Shown here in pieces: positions 54,866-64,000 of a stretch of DNA of 64,000 bases (the first letter of the stretch is position 1; the number at the start of each line of letters is the position of its first letter). The stretch is from positions 248,001 to 312,000 of the forward strand of contig NZ_SWLZ01000003.1 in the NCBI RefSeq assembly GCF_005502275.1. Direction: 5' to 3'. The notes under the pieces are model-generated. The model saw nothing but the letters and a program-made list of their open reading frames with translations. It did not search any database and was not told the origin of the DNA. Source of the DNA: Robertmurraya siralis (GTDB lineage Bacteria; Bacillota; Bacilli; Bacillales; Cytobacillaceae). Made by a program: the position numbers and the translations under genes.

Positions 54866-55838
54866 GCTCGATATCAGCAGAATAGATGCTATGAACCACA
54901 CCGTTTTTATCTTCGATTTTCAATACGCCATCATCGTTGATACCAAGGGCCTTTCCCGTTATATTTCCTGTTAACGTGCGTGCGGTTATCGTTTTGCCAA
55001 TACTAATTGCATAACTTTCCCAAAGAAGTTTAATGGGATGAAATCCTGTTTCCAAATAAAGCAGATAAAGTTTTTCAAGCTTTAAAAATATCGTTTGAAT
55101 TAAACTAGCACGATTAATAAGCTCCCCCTTTTCAATTGAAAGGGAGGTTGCAACCGCCCTTAAACCTTCCGGGAAATCTGTTACCGCTTGATTAACATTT
55201 ATTCCAATTCCGATAATGACTGAGTTGATTCTGTCTGCTTCAGCCTGCAATTCCGTTAAAATACCTGTCACTTTCTTGCCGTTCACTAAAAGGTCATTAG
55301 GCCATTTTATCTGGGGCTCAAGTCCAGTATTTTCAACAATTGCTTGAGCGACCGCAACCGCGGTTAAGAGCGTTAATTGAGGTGCCATCGAAAGTGGAAT
55401 CTGTGGTCTTAATATGACACTCATCCAAATGCCTGTATGTTTAGGAGAATGCCATCTCCTATCCATTCTCCCTTTTCCACCTATTTGCTCATCAGCGATG
55501 ACAACCGTTCCCTCAAGCGCGTTTTCCATGCCAAGTCGATGAGCCACTTTTTGTGTCGAATCAACTGATTCTTTGTAATGAATTTGTTGACCGATGAGCG
55601 AGGTTTTTAACCCTAATCGAATCTCATTGGCACTCACATGCTCAGGTTTTTGGATAATGCGATAGCCTTTTCTTCTTACTGCCTCAAGCTCAAAACCTTC
55701 ATTGCGAAGGTCTTCAATATGTTTCCACACAGCAGTTCTTGAACAGCCCATCAAATCAGCTAAATATTGACCTGAAAGAAATTCACCTTCATGCTCAGTA
55801 AATGCGTCAAGCAGTTTTTTCCTTAAGGTTGACTGCAT
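54858..55838 (-). CDS. birA: Biotin-protein ligase / biotin operon repressor
   Basis: A 326-residue bifunctional BirA. The N-terminal winged helix (GQYLADLMGCSRTAVWKHIE) binds DNA; the ligase has GGKGRMDRRWHSP (biotinyl-AMP loop), KWPNDLLVNGKKVTGIL and IIGIGINVN. It biotinylates carboxylases and represses biotin genes. ATG 55838 is used, with GGAGTG upstream; the start lies inside the end of cca. Confidence 0.95.
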   Translation of the reverse strand: MQSTLRKKLLDAFTEHEGEFLSGQYLADLMGCSRTAVWKHIEDLRNEGFELEAVRRKGYRIIQKPEHVSANEIRLGLKTSLIGQQIHYKESVDSTQKVAHRLGMENALEGTVVIADEQIGGKGRMDRRWHSPKHTGIWMSVILRPQIPLSMAPQLTLLTAVAVAQAIVENTGLEPQIKWPNDLLVNGKKVTGILTELQAEADRINSVIIGIGINVNQAVTDFPEGLRAVATSLSIEKGELINRASLIQTIFLKLEKLYLLYLETGFHPIKLLWESYAISIGKTITARTLTGNITGKALGINDDGVLKIEDKNGVVHSIYSADIELG

Positions 55839-57025
55839 GTAAATAGCCACTCCTTTATTGATACCCGTTCATTTTTGAGTTCACCATTAATAATTGCTTT
55901 TTCTATTGCCAGCAGCTTTTCTTCAATCCACGGTCCGCCCTGTAATTGATACCATTCCAATAAGTTTTGTCCGGTTATGGCCAACTCTTTTCTCTCTTTA
56001 AGCGGCAACCGTTGCCATACTCCTTCTAGTTCGTCAATATTGGCATCTATATACCGTTCTTGTAAAACATTTAAAAGTTTTTCTGTCCGAATTGCAGATT
56101 CTTTGCCAGCACGGTAGAGCTCCTCTAATTTCCATTCATGATCAAGGCGCTGAGTAAGCAAACTTAATCCAAGTTTCACTCTTCTTATTTGCTTAACGGG
56201 AAGCTTCCAAGATCTTAAAAAAGCCTCGACGTTATTTCTCGGTAAATGAAAATGATAAAGAAGTAAAACCCAATACTCGCTAATGGCAAAATGGCCTGTT
56301 AGATCAAACTGTGAAAATGCTGCCAGTTCTTTGTGTTTATCCTTAAACCCTGGTAAAAATCGATAAAGTCCCGTATCTATAAGGAGCTTTATTGCCATTT
56401 GATAATTTTCCCCTTTTAGCAGTTTTTCAAATTCGATCGTCTTTCGCTCAACTGCAATCATTTCTAACCACTTACTATGTTCCTTTAAAGCATTATACGT
56501 TTCCTTTTCGAGAGAAAATGAAAGCTGACTGACAAAACGAATCGCTCGCATCATTCTAAGAGCATCCTCTTGAAATCGCTCACCAGCATTCCCTACCGTC
56601 TTTATCATCTTTGCCTTAATTGCTGCCTGCCCAGCAAATGGATCAATCAGCTCCCCATTCTTATTCATAGCAATCGCATTCATTGTAAAGTCCCGTCGAC
56701 GCAAGTCCTCTGTTAAAGAACGGATAAACGTGACTTCATTTGGCCTTCTAAAATCAGCATAATCCGATTCACTGCGAAAGGTTGTAATTTCATATGACTC
56801 CCCCTGATAAAGAACTACAATAGTACCATGTGCAATTCCTACATCGACCGTCTTCGAAAATACTTCCTTCACTTCCTCAGGAGTTGCGGAAGTTGCAATA
56901 TCAACATCATCTATCGGTCTTGCCAGCAAAAAGTCACGGACTGCCCCTCCTACAAAATAGGCTTCGTATCCGGCAGCTTCTAATTTATGCAAAATTGGCA
57001 GGGCTTTTAGAAAAGGAGCTTTCAT
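55823..57025 (-). CDS. cca: CCA-adding tRNA nucleotidyltransferase
   Basis: Adds or repairs CCA at tRNA 3' ends. A 400-residue class II enzyme with [20 protein letters not shown] (catalytic Asp pair), [11 protein letters not shown] and [14 protein letters not shown]. Overlaps bshA by four bases upstream and birA downstream, so it is part of a long minus-strand transcript from dapB on. Confidence 0.95.
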   Translation of the reverse strand: MKAPFLKALPILHKLEAAGYEAYFVGGAVRDFLLARPIDDVDIATSATPEEVKEVFSKTVDVGIAHGTIVVLYQGESYEITTFRSESDYADFRRPNEVTFIRSLTEDLRRRDFTMNAIAMNKNGELIDPFAGQAAIKAKMIKTVGNAGERFQEDALRMMRAIRFVSQLSFSLEKETYNALKEHSKWLEMIAVERKTIEFEKLLKGENYQMAIKLLIDTGLYRFLPGFKDKHKELAAFSQFDLTGHFAISEYWVLLLYHFHLPRNNVEAFLRSWKLPVKQIRRVKLGLSLLTQRLDHEWKLEELYRAGKESAIRTEKLLNVLQERYIDANIDELEGVWQRLPLKERKELAITGQNLLEWYQLQGGPWIEEKLLAIEKAIINGELKNERVSIKEWLFTCSQP

Positions 57026-58167
57026 TGTTTTTCCCCTTTTTGAATAGTTTCGTAATAAAGATCCTCGTATTGCTTTACTATTAAATCCGCTTTAAATCGC
57101 TCAAAAACGGCAGTGATCGATGCTTGTGAAAAACGTTTATGTACCGTTGAATCTGCTAATATATGCAAAGCTTTTTGTGCAATTTCTTCTATATTCCCTA
57201 ATTCACAGATGTACCCTGTTTCACCGTCTATTATTACCTCTGGCAAACCGCCGATGTTTGTACCAATACATGGGACGCCACAGGCCATTGCTTCCAGTGC
57301 GACAAGGCCAAAGCTTTCTTTCTCCGAGAGCAGAAGCATCAGATCACTAATTGAATAAAGCTCTTCTAAATTATCTTGCTTTCCTAAGAAAAGAACCTTG
57401 TCTTTTATTTTTAATTGATCCACCAATCTTGAGACAACGGACATTTCAGGTCCATCACCAATGAGAAGCAGCTTTGCTTTCATCTGCTTCACTATTTTTG
57501 CAAAAGACTTCACAACATCAGGTACCCGTTTTACAGGGCGAAAATTACTAACATGGATCATGACCTTTTCATCCTCTGGTATTCCAAATTCTTCTTTTAA
57601 ATAAGCAGCATCTGTACGTCTATACACTCGTTCATCAATAAAATTATAAACAGGAACAATTTGTTTATCTGGGTTTATAAGGTCATATGTTTGTTTTATT
57701 AAAGAATTCGAAACAGCTGTAACGGCATCTGATTTTTCGATCCCAAATCGAATCGCATCTGTCAGAGTCATATCATAACCAAGAATCGTTATATCAGTCC
57801 CATGAAGTGTTGTGATAATTTTAATATCCTTTCCGCTCATTTGCTTTGCTAAAATCGCACAAACCGCATGTGGAATCGCATAATGAACGTGAAGGATGTC
57901 TAAATTTTCCCGTTTAATGACCTCAGCCATTTTACTTGCTAGAGCAATGTCATATGGTGGATATTGAAAAACTGAATATTGATTGACCTCAACCTGATGG
58001 TAAAAAATATTATGGTACATTTTTTTTAAACGAAATGGAAGACTTGAGGAAATGAAATGAATTTCATGGCCCTTTTCAGCAAGCATTTTTCCAAGCTCCG
58101 TCGCAATCACTCCTGATCCACCAACAGTTGGATAACAAGTAATTCCTATTTTTAATTTTTTTGTCAT
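57022..58167 (-). CDS. bshA: Bacillithiol biosynthesis glycosyltransferase BshA
   Basis: Transfers GlcNAc from UDP-GlcNAc to L-malate, the first step of bacillithiol. A 381-residue GT4 family protein: [17 protein letters not shown] (substrate loop), [19 protein letters not shown] and the nucleotide-sugar site [18 protein letters not shown]. It overlaps bshB1 and cca by four bases each, implying coupled translation. Confidence 0.95.
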   Translation of the reverse strand: MTKKLKIGITCYPTVGGSGVIATELGKMLAEKGHEIHFISSSLPFRLKKMYHNIFYHQVEVNQYSVFQYPPYDIALASKMAEVIKRENLDILHVHYAIPHAVCAILAKQMSGKDIKIITTLHGTDITILGYDMTLTDAIRFGIEKSDAVTAVSNSLIKQTYDLINPDKQIVPVYNFIDERVYRRTDAAYLKEEFGIPEDEKVMIHVSNFRPVKRVPDVVKSFAKIVKQMKAKLLLIGDGPEMSVVSRLVDQLKIKDKVLFLGKQDNLEELYSISDLMLLLSEKESFGLVALEAMACGVPCIGTNIGGLPEVIIDGETGYICELGNIEEIAQKALHILADSTVHKRFSQASITAVFERFKADLIVKQYEDLYYETIQKGEKQ

Positions 58168-58877
58168 TCGTGCTCTCCTAATAGATCCCTGTTTAGCAAT
58201 ATGGGGGTCTTGGTGATAAACCCTTCAGCATATTTGACTCCAACCTCTTTCCCGAACAGTCTTTCCCTCGCCTCGACGGATTCAAGATAATCATTGACTA
58301 ATGGCGTCTCCACCGTTTCAGGACCTCTTTGAAATTGACTTTCATAAGCAGTTAAACTCGCTAATTTTAGTTCCATGAAATCCGAGATGTCGATGACGAA
58401 ATCAGGCTTATGAAACCCGTTAATCATATAATAAATAAGCTTATTCGGACGGTAAGGAGCGTATTGATGAGCTGTTTTCAATTTTCGAATTCCCGCGGAG
58501 AAAAAGGCTTCTTCTACAATCTTTGTACAATTCCCGTGATCGGGATGGCGATCGAGATGATACGGAGTACACACCAGCTTAGGTCGGTACTTTCTAATGA
58601 GCGCTACCACCTCTTGGATTGACTGCTCAGATAAGAACAATCCCCGGTCGGAAAGATTGAGGTTTTCTCGAACTTTTACTCCCAGCCGCTCCGCTGCTCT
58701 CTTAGCTTCTGCAAGCCTTCCTTCCACCGTGCCATTGGAAGATAACTCTGCCCGTGTTAAATCACAAATACCGACCTTTTTACCGCATGATGTATATTTT
58801 GCAATTGTCCCACCCATGCCGATTTCAACATCATCCGCGTGGGCTCCAAAAGCTAAAATATCCAATTGCTCATTCAT
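58164..58877 (-). CDS. bshB1: Bacillithiol biosynthesis deacetylase BshB1
   Basis: Deacetylates GlcNAc-malate, the second bacillithiol step. A 237-residue PIG-L/LmbE zinc hydrolase: [16 protein letters not shown] (the AH-x-DD zinc motif, Ala in place of the usual Pro, as in Bacillus BshB1) and [12 protein letters not shown]. Its ATG lies inside the last codons of mgsA. Confidence 0.95.
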   Translation of the reverse strand: MNEQLDILAFGAHADDVEIGMGGTIAKYTSCGKKVGICDLTRAELSSNGTVEGRLAEAKRAAERLGVKVRENLNLSDRGLFLSEQSIQEVVALIRKYRPKLVCTPYHLDRHPDHGNCTKIVEEAFFSAGIRKLKTAHQYAPYRPNKLIYYMINGFHKPDFVIDISDFMELKLASLTAYESQFQRGPETVETPLVNDYLESVEARERLFGKEVGVKYAEGFITKTPILLNRDLLGEHE

Positions 58878-59289
58878 TCACTTCACCATTTCGTTTTGCA
58901 ATGATCTCACGCCAAGATAGATCACCGCGTTCTAAACCTTTAATAATCACTTCCGCAGTTCCCATATTAGTCGCAAGCGGAACTAAATAGACATCACATA
59001 ATCGAATTAAAGCAGAAACATCTGGTTCATGTGGCTGAGCTGTTAGTGGATCTCGAAAAAATAAGACGACATCCATTCGATTATTTGCGATCATAGCTCC
59101 AATTTCTTGATCTCCCCCAAGTGGCCCTGACTGAAATCGGTGCACCTTTAAATTGGTTGATTCCATAATTTTTTGGCCTGTCGTTCCTGTTCCAAATAGC
59201 GTATGATTTTTTAAAATCTCTTCATACGCCATGACAAAGCGCACCATATCGTCTTTTTTCTTATCATGGGCAATTAATGCAATATTCAT
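58870..59289 (-). CDS. mgsA: Methylglyoxal synthase
   Basis: Converts DHAP to methylglyoxal and phosphate. 139 residues with [23 protein letters not shown] and [14 protein letters not shown], which holds the catalytic Asp. ATG 59289 follows AGGAGATAG; the frame open to 59367 is not used. Methylglyoxal is toxic, and bacillithiol (next genes) helps detoxify it, a link conserved in Bacillus. Confidence 0.95.
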   Translation of the reverse strand: MNIALIAHDKKKDDMVRFVMAYEEILKNHTLFGTGTTGQKIMESTNLKVHRFQSGPLGGDQEIGAMIANNRMDVVLFFRDPLTAQPHEPDVSALIRLCDVYLVPLATNMGTAEVIIKGLERGDLSWREIIAKRNGEVNE

Positions 59290-59440
59290 CGCTATCTCCT
59301 CTTTCCTATTTGCTCTTTTCACAAATATCTTAGTTCTATCCCCCAAAAATTTTCTCCATCTATTCAATTGGATATTTTTTGGTGCATCTGGAAGCTTTAT
59401 TTGGTGAAACCTTAATTTTTATTTCATTACAGCTATCTAC

Positions 59441-60241
59441 TTATTCGATGATATTTTCAAGACCATAGACAAATGTGTCTAATTTCATTACAGTATCAAC
59501 CGCAAGTTTGACTCCAGACATAAAGGAAGCACGATTATAGGAATCGTGGCGAATCGAGAGTGTCTGTCCATCAGAACCAAACATCACCTGCTGATGCGCT
59601 ATTAAACCGGGTAAGCGCACCGAATGAATATGCATCCCTTCAAAATTAGCCCCTCTAGCACCTTGCATCGTCTCTTTTTCATTAGGATGCCCCTGACTTT
59701 TTTGTTCTCTGACAGCAGAAATCATTTCGGCTGTTTTCACTGCTGTCCCTGAAGGAGCATCAAGCTTTTGATCATGATGTAACTCAATAATTTCAACATC
59801 TTTAAAATACTTTGCCGCCATTTGAGAAAACTTCATCATTAGAACCGCTCCGAGGGCGAAATTGGGCGCAATAATACAGCCTAGCTCCTTCTCTTCACAA
59901 GTAGCTTGGAGCTCCGCTAAATCCTCTTTTGAAAACCCCGTTGTTCCTACCACTGGTCTAACACCGTGCCATAAGGCTGTTTTTGTATGGTGCATCCCTA
60001 TCTCTGGTGTCGTTAAATCGATCAACACATCTGCTTCAATTTCAGAAAGACATTTTTCTACATCCCCATATACAGGTACTTCTAAAGCATGAAAACCTTC
60101 TATTTCTCGCAGCAGCTTACCATCATATTTATAGTCTATCGCAGCAACAAGTTGATAATTTTCAGTTGCTTCAACTAATTTTACTGCTTCTCTCCCCATT
60201 CTACCTCTTGGGCCGGCTATTATTACTTTTATTTTCTTCAT
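59441..60241 (-). CDS. dapB: 4-hydroxy-tetrahydrodipicolinate reductase
   Basis: A lysine and dipicolinate pathway enzyme of 266 residues. It has the NAD(P) loop [11 protein letters not shown], the [11 protein letters not shown] segment, [13 protein letters not shown] and [15 protein letters not shown] with the catalytic His and Lys. ATG 60241 with GGGGAG is preferred over the upstream codons, which overlap the ypjD stop. Confidence 0.95.
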   Translation of the reverse strand: MKKIKVIIAGPRGRMGREAVKLVEATENYQLVAAIDYKYDGKLLREIEGFHALEVPVYGDVEKCLSEIEADVLIDLTTPEIGMHHTKTALWHGVRPVVGTTGFSKEDLAELQATCEEKELGCIIAPNFALGAVLMMKFSQMAAKYFKDVEIIELHHDQKLDAPSGTAVKTAEMISAVREQKSQGHPNEKETMQGARGANFEGMHIHSVRLPGLIAHQQVMFGSDGQTLSIRHDSYNRASFMSGVKLAVDTVMKLDTFVYGLENIIE

Positions 60242-60246
60242 GTGCA

Positions 60247-60588
60247 TCACTCCCCTGTATTTTCAAACCTTGTCCAACGGTCTTTATCTCTCGTATTAAA
60301 CTTGTGCATTACTCGATCATGTGCTTCTTCTAAACTGATATTAAGAGAATTGGCAAAACAAGTGATCACAAAGAGTAAATCACCCAACTCCTCCTCAATC
60401 GTTTTTTCATCTTCAGATAATTTTTTTGGTTTTTCACCGTAATAATGATTAACTTCACGAGCCAGCTCTCCTAATTCTTCCGTCATTCTTGCCAGCATCG
60501 CTAGAGGGCTGAAATAACCTTCCTTAAATTGAGAAATATATGTATCAACTTCCGCTTGCATCTCCTTAATCGTTTTATCTCGGCTCAT
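60247..60588 (-). CDS. ypjD: MazG-type nucleotide pyrophosphohydrolase YpjD
   Basis: A 113-residue all-alpha NTP-PPase (MazG-like). The metal motif is [15 protein letters not shown] and [16 protein letters not shown]. It probably clears aberrant nucleotides. ATG 60588 has AGGAGTGG; the longer frame is not used. Begins the ypjD-dapB-mgsA-bshB1-bshA-cca-birA run. Confidence 0.9.
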   Translation of the reverse strand: MSRDKTIKEMQAEVDTYISQFKEGYFSPLAMLARMTEELGELAREVNHYYGEKPKKLSEDEKTIEEELGDLLFVITCFANSLNISLEEAHDRVMHKFNTRDKDRWTRFENTGE

Positions 60589-60745
60589 GCTATTACCACT
60601 CCTACTTATGTCAGTCATTAAACATTCATCATTAAAGTTAATATTAAATAATAACAATAGCTTTTACAAATATTTTTTTCTTTCTCCAGTTGTTGCCATT
60701 CTTTATGGCTTCCCTTATAATTAAAGCGTTTTGGAGGAGTAGTAT

Positions 60746-61642
60746 GTGAAAGAGAGGAATGTTGAAATGCCCTTTGGACTTAAACTGAAAAATATCTTCT
60801 TTATATTAATTGGCTCTGCCATTTTTTCATTTGGCATCGTCCACTTTAATATGGAAAATAATTTAGCAGAGGGAGGCTTCACCGGAATTACCCTATTGCT
60901 TTATTTTCTTTATAAATTTGATCCATCCTACACAAATTTAATTTTAAATATCCCTGTATTTTTGATTGGTTGGAAACTGCTAGGTAGAAAAGTCTTTATT
61001 TATACAATCATTGGAACTGTTAGTGTATCAATCTTCCTTTGGTTGTTCCAACGCTATCCATTTATCGCTATTCCATTAAATGATGATTTAGCGCTTGCGG
61101 CTCTATTTGCCGGTGTTTTTATCGGTATTGGACTAGGAATCATATTCCGCTATGGCGGAACTACTGGCGGTGTCGATATTATTGCAAGGCTTGCACAAAA
61201 ATACATCGGTTGGAGCATGGGCAAAACGATGTTTATGTTTGATGCTGTCGTTATTATCTTATCTCTTATTTTCTATTTATCGCACCGAGAAGCGATGTAC
61301 ACATTAGTAGCTGTCTTTGTTGGAGCAAAAGTGATCGACTTTATGCAGGAGGGGGCTTATTCTGCTAGAGGCGCAATGATCATTTCAGAAAAAAATGAAG
61401 AGATCTCGGCAAAAATTATGAAAGAAATGGATCGGGGAGTTACCGTCCTCAAAGGTCACGGTTCATTCACCAAACAGGAGCGTGAAGTGTTGTACTGTGT
61501 GGTCGGACGGAATGAAATTGTCAGATTAAAAAATTTAATTACAGCTGTCGATCCCCATGCTTTTGTATCTGTCAGTATTGTTCATGATGTACTTGGCGAA
61601 GGTTTCACCCTTGATGAAAATAAAAAACCGATTGAAAGATAA
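60746..61642 (+). CDS. ypjC: YitT-family membrane protein YpjC
   Basis: A 298-residue protein with five to six TM helices (LKNIFFILIGSAIFSFGIVH; GGTTGGVDIIARL) and a cytosolic DUF2179 domain at the end (GVTVLKGHGSFTKQEREVLY). YitT-family function is unknown. GTG start with GGAGGAG; divergent from ypjD. Confidence 0.88.
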   Translation: MKERNVEMPFGLKLKNIFFILIGSAIFSFGIVHFNMENNLAEGGFTGITLLLYFLYKFDPSYTNLILNIPVFLIGWKLLGRKVFIYTIIGTVSVSIFLWLFQRYPFIAIPLNDDLALAALFAGVFIGIGLGIIFRYGGTTGGVDIIARLAQKYIGWSMGKTMFMFDAVVIILSLIFYLSHREAMYTLVAVFVGAKVIDFMQEGAYSARGAMIISEKNEEISAKIMKEMDRGVTVLKGHGSFTKQEREVLYCVVGRNEIVRLKNLITAVDPHAFVSVSIVHDVLGEGFTLDENKKPIER

Positions 61643-61755
61643 TTTAAACAAGGGTAGAAAACTGGCGCAATTGGAGCATAAAGCCACCCGTGGAAAGAAC
61701 CATTCTTCGTTCCAATCAATTTACACACTCTACCTATTAAAAAAAAACAAAAAAG

Positions 61756-61795
61756 AGTGTAGACAAACTCGAAAACTTTCGAGTTTGTCTACACT
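61756..61795. terminator. Perfect 19-bp hairpin, bidirectional terminator
   Basis: AGTGTAGACAAACTCGAAA and its exact complement flank a two-base AC loop, with T-runs on both strands. It separates convergent ypjC and the zinc peptidase. Best-preserved copy of the hairpin family also seen at 11877 and 36095. Confidence 0.85.
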
Positions 61796-61810
61796 TTGGT
61801 TTTTTCCTAT

Positions 61811-62494
61811 CTATTCGCTTCTTTGCATTCCTGTATAGATTAAAACGAGTCGTAATAGCTCTAATACGGCCACAGCGGCTGCTGCAACATAAGTTAAAGC
61901 GGCTGCATCAAGAACCTTACGGGTTTCTTTTTCTTCATCATTTCTGATAATCCCTAATGAAACAACTTGATCCATAGCCCGATTTGAAGCATTAAACTCC
62001 ACTGGTAATGTAACGAGCTGGAACACTACTGCTGCGGCCATGAAAATGATACCAAGCAGTACTAAATTGGACAAACTTGCTAGCATTCCGATGATGATAA
62101 GAATCCAAGAAAAGTTTGAACCTAAGTTTGCTACAGGAACTAAAGAATGGCGAATACGCAATGGCGCATAGTCGACTTGATCTTGAATTGCGTGTCCTAC
62201 CTCATGGGCAGCAATTGCAGCAGCTGCAACGGAATGCCCATGATAATTTTCAGAGGAGAGGCGAACCGTTTTTGAACGTGGATCATAATGATCCGTTAAA
62301 TGCCCTCTTGTTTCTTCCACAGTCACATCGTACAGACCGTTTGTATCCAAGATTCTTCTTGCAACTTCAGCCCCGCGCATATGCGATGAGGAGGGAACCT
62401 GTGAATACTTCTTATAAGCGCCTTTGACTTTCAACTGGGCCCAGATCGGGATTAAAATGATCAAGGCAAAATAAATTAAAAAGCTAAATCCCAT
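61811..62494 (-). CDS. YugP-type membrane zinc metallopeptidase
   Basis: A 227-residue membrane protease (Zn-peptidase 2 family). It has the zinc motif HEVGHAIQDQ after SVAAAAIAA, an N-terminal TM (SFLIYFALIILIPIW) and more TM helices behind the motif. Substrate unknown. B. subtilis has its YugP elsewhere, so this gene is an insertion into the ypj cluster relative to that genome. Confidence 0.9.
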   Translation of the reverse strand: MGFSFLIYFALIILIPIWAQLKVKGAYKKYSQVPSSSHMRGAEVARRILDTNGLYDVTVEETRGHLTDHYDPRSKTVRLSSENYHGHSVAAAAIAAHEVGHAIQDQVDYAPLRIRHSLVPVANLGSNFSWILIIIGMLASLSNLVLLGIIFMAAAVVFQLVTLPVEFNASNRAMDQVVSLGIIRNDEEKETRKVLDAAALTYVAAAAVAVLELLRLVLIYTGMQRSE

Positions 62495-62674
62495 ATTATT
62501 TTTATTCCTCCATTACCTTTGTTTTTAGATTTCTTCGTTGTTTCACATTGGCTTTTTTACAAAAAAGTCATATTTTCCATTACCAGTAAGAGGATAAGGA
62601 TAATATGCTTAATTATATTGTAAAGAGGTTTTTATAATGAGTCAATTATAAAGCCCCTTACATCTATCTATCTG

Positions 62675-63463
62675 TTACATTCTTTTCTTTGCTCTTTCCC
62701 GTTCCTTATTTCCTTTGTATTTTCTCCAGCCGACATAGGATAATGTAACAATAATAATACTGCCCGTTGTTATAATCACCCACCAAAGAGATGGATCTGC
62801 TTCATCTTCAGACATCTGATTAAACAAATCTCTTAAATCTGTTTCTAAAGCGACTAATTCCTGCAACCCGGTTTCTTCAGCTAATACTCTTGGTCGATAC
62901 TCATCAATAAAGTGGATTCTTGCATCAATTTGTTGAACTCTTTGCACAGGAACATCTAGCTTCATACTTGGATAAATCACCTCATAAAGAGATAGAAAGG
63001 AATTCAAATGCGAATGGAAATTCTCTGCATCCCCTTGCATCGCCGCATCTTTCATTCCTCCGAAAACCGTCATCATCGGCCGTTCCATCTCCGTCCATAA
63101 TGGCTGATTCGTGGAGGTAATCGCATCTATCGCAAGACGAAATTTCGTTACTCGATTAATGCGCTCATCATGATCCATACTGCCGTTGCCCATTGCTTCT
63201 ATTGCTTCATTTTGGGCAAGGGTCACAATCCGTAGTTCATCTATTGAGAAACCGTGATTTTCCATTGTATAGGCAAGAAACTCATTAGAAAAATACTCAA
63301 GAAGTTTTTTTGCATCGTCATATCTTGAAGACTTCACCAATTGTAGAGCTTCATCAGAAATTTGATCAAGCTTTTCAATAGAGGAAATATGATGGTTTGC
63401 TTGTATCGTTACTGGTGCAACTATAAGGATTACAATAAAAAATATAGCAGCTTTCAGCTTCAT
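62675..63463 (-). CDS. ypjB: Sporulation-linked membrane protein YpjB
   Basis: A 262-residue protein with an N-terminal signal peptide (KLKAAIFFIVILIVAPVTIQA), a helical extracytoplasmic domain and a C-terminal TM helix (WWVIITTGSIIIVTLSYVGW) with a basic tail. B. subtilis YpjB is tied to sporulation; its biochemical role is unknown. GAGGAGGG precedes the start. Confidence 0.88.
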   Translation of the reverse strand: MKLKAAIFFIVILIVAPVTIQANHHISSIEKLDQISDEALQLVKSSRYDDAKKLLEYFSNEFLAYTMENHGFSIDELRIVTLAQNEAIEAMGNGSMDHDERINRVTKFRLAIDAITSTNQPLWTEMERPMMTVFGGMKDAAMQGDAENFHSHLNSFLSLYEVIYPSMKLDVPVQRVQQIDARIHFIDEYRPRVLAEETGLQELVALETDLRDLFNQMSEDEADPSLWWVIITTGSIIIVTLSYVGWRKYKGNKERERAKKRM

Positions 63464-63548
63464 ACCTGTCCCTCCTCACATTACTATTAAATGGTATGTG
63501 AAGTTGGACAAGGTTAGACCAAAAATATTGGCTGATATAACTGCTATT

Positions 63549-64000
63549 TCATTTAATCCGGAGTGTAAAACGGTCTTTTCGCAACCCGAAATAATAGGCA
63601 ACCGCAATTGAAGCAATGCTTAACCAAAAGGTAAAATAACCAATTTGCGCAATATAATCATTAAGCATATGATATCTAGGCATCATGAAAAACACATAAT
63701 CAATCACATCGTTATGTAATGTCCAAATGGCAGCCACAATAAGATGCCATATTTTAAAACGGTAAAATGGAGCATATAGTAGACCTTGGATTGCCATTGC
63801 TCCATGTGAAAGAACAAGCATCATACCCACTCCGTCAATCTCCCCCGCCATGATAAAAACGATTACATTCATAACGACGGCCCAAATGCCATATTTAAAG
63901 AGCGTGACCAAGGCTAATGTTTCAAATAACGGCCAATTCTTACCCAATAAAAAAGCAAGCAGAACAAATAAGAAAAAAAGACTTGCTGTAGGACTATCTG
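63549..64000 (-). CDS. ypjA: YpjA (DUF1405), truncated by window edge
   Basis: A polytopic membrane protein of about 150 visible residues; the frame is open through the right end of the window (...SPTASLFFLFVLLAFLLGK), so the true start lies outside. It has four or more TM helices and the DUF1405 segment HNDVIDYVFFMMPRYH. Function unknown. In B. subtilis it sits between qcrC and ypjB. Confidence 0.88.
   Translation of the reverse strand, partial: DSPTASLFFLFVLLAFLLGKNWPLFETLALVTLFKYGIWAVVMNVIVFIMAGEIDGVGMMLVLSHGAMAIQGLLYAPFYRFKIWHLIVAAIWTLHNDVIDYVFFMMPRYHMLNDYIAQIGYFTFWLSIASIAVAYYFGLRKDRFTLRIK

Overview
The window is chromosomal DNA from a low-GC, endospore-forming member of the Bacillaceae. 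The evidence is a long block in the same order as the Bacillus subtilis ypjA-ypcP region, the spore-protein gene sspM, bacillithiol genes, a B-type RNase P RNA, and strong AGGAGG-type ribosome binding sites. The species cannot be fixed from this sequence. Most genes lie on the minus strand.

Layout. 0.1-9.5 kb: ypcP exonuclease, an MFS exporter, a rhodanese with a small Cys-rich partner, the double dynamin dynA, and the alkylpyrone pair bpsA/bpsB with a 32-codon ORF before the terminator. 10-12.1 kb: a CheX-like protein, an SDR enzyme, an IS200-type transposase relic and a small zinc-ribbon ORF. 12.5-20.4 kb is the respiratory/accessory block: a ba3-type oxidase operon (subunits IIa, II, I), an EamA transporter, ypwA, and a divergent locus with three DUF2249 proteins, a His-rich polytopic membrane protein and a DUF59 Fe-S assembly factor. 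20.6-32.2 kb: ypvA, rlmL, a PAS-PAS-GGDEF-EAL protein, rnpB, gpsB, ypsA and mrfB/mrfA. 32.4-36.1 kb: a cysteine-free Crp/Fnr-type regulator, a short hybrid-cluster protein (hcp), Hsp20 and a decayed IS1182-type element. 36.2-54.9 kb: yppG-F-E-D, sspM, yppC, recU-ponA, ypoC-nth-dnaD, asnS, aspB-ypmB-ypmA, dinG and panBCD. 54.9-64 kb: birA, cca, bshA-bshB1, mgsA, dapB, ypjD, ypjC, a YugP-type zinc peptidase, ypjB and a truncated ypjA.

The most interesting signal is regulatory. Four near-perfect TGTGA-N6-TCACA boxes stand before the ba3 oxidase operon, both arms of the divergent DUF2249 locus, and hcp. Each is centred about 41.5 bp upstream of the start point predicted from a -10 hexamer, which is the class II Crp/Fnr activator geometry. 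The window encodes a Crp/Fnr-family protein whose recognition helix (R-E-T-V-S-R) should read TGTGA, yet it has no cysteine, so it cannot be an Fe-S Fnr. Its own promoter carries a different, perfect 20-bp palindrome. A Fur-type box overlaps the -10 of the DUF2249 operon. I infer a locally clustered oxygen/NO/iron regulon whose least-described part is DUF2249-DUF2249-membrane protein-DUF59.

The window also carries several dispersed repeats: a GGCTTTGTTA-ended MITE-like family, a GTGTAGACAAACTCGA hairpin family used as terminators, and GC-rich Bacillus-type repeats. It has small genes below usual length cut-offs (sspM, ypmA, oxidase subunit IIa, the zinc-ribbon ORF) and a panB leader with its own terminator.
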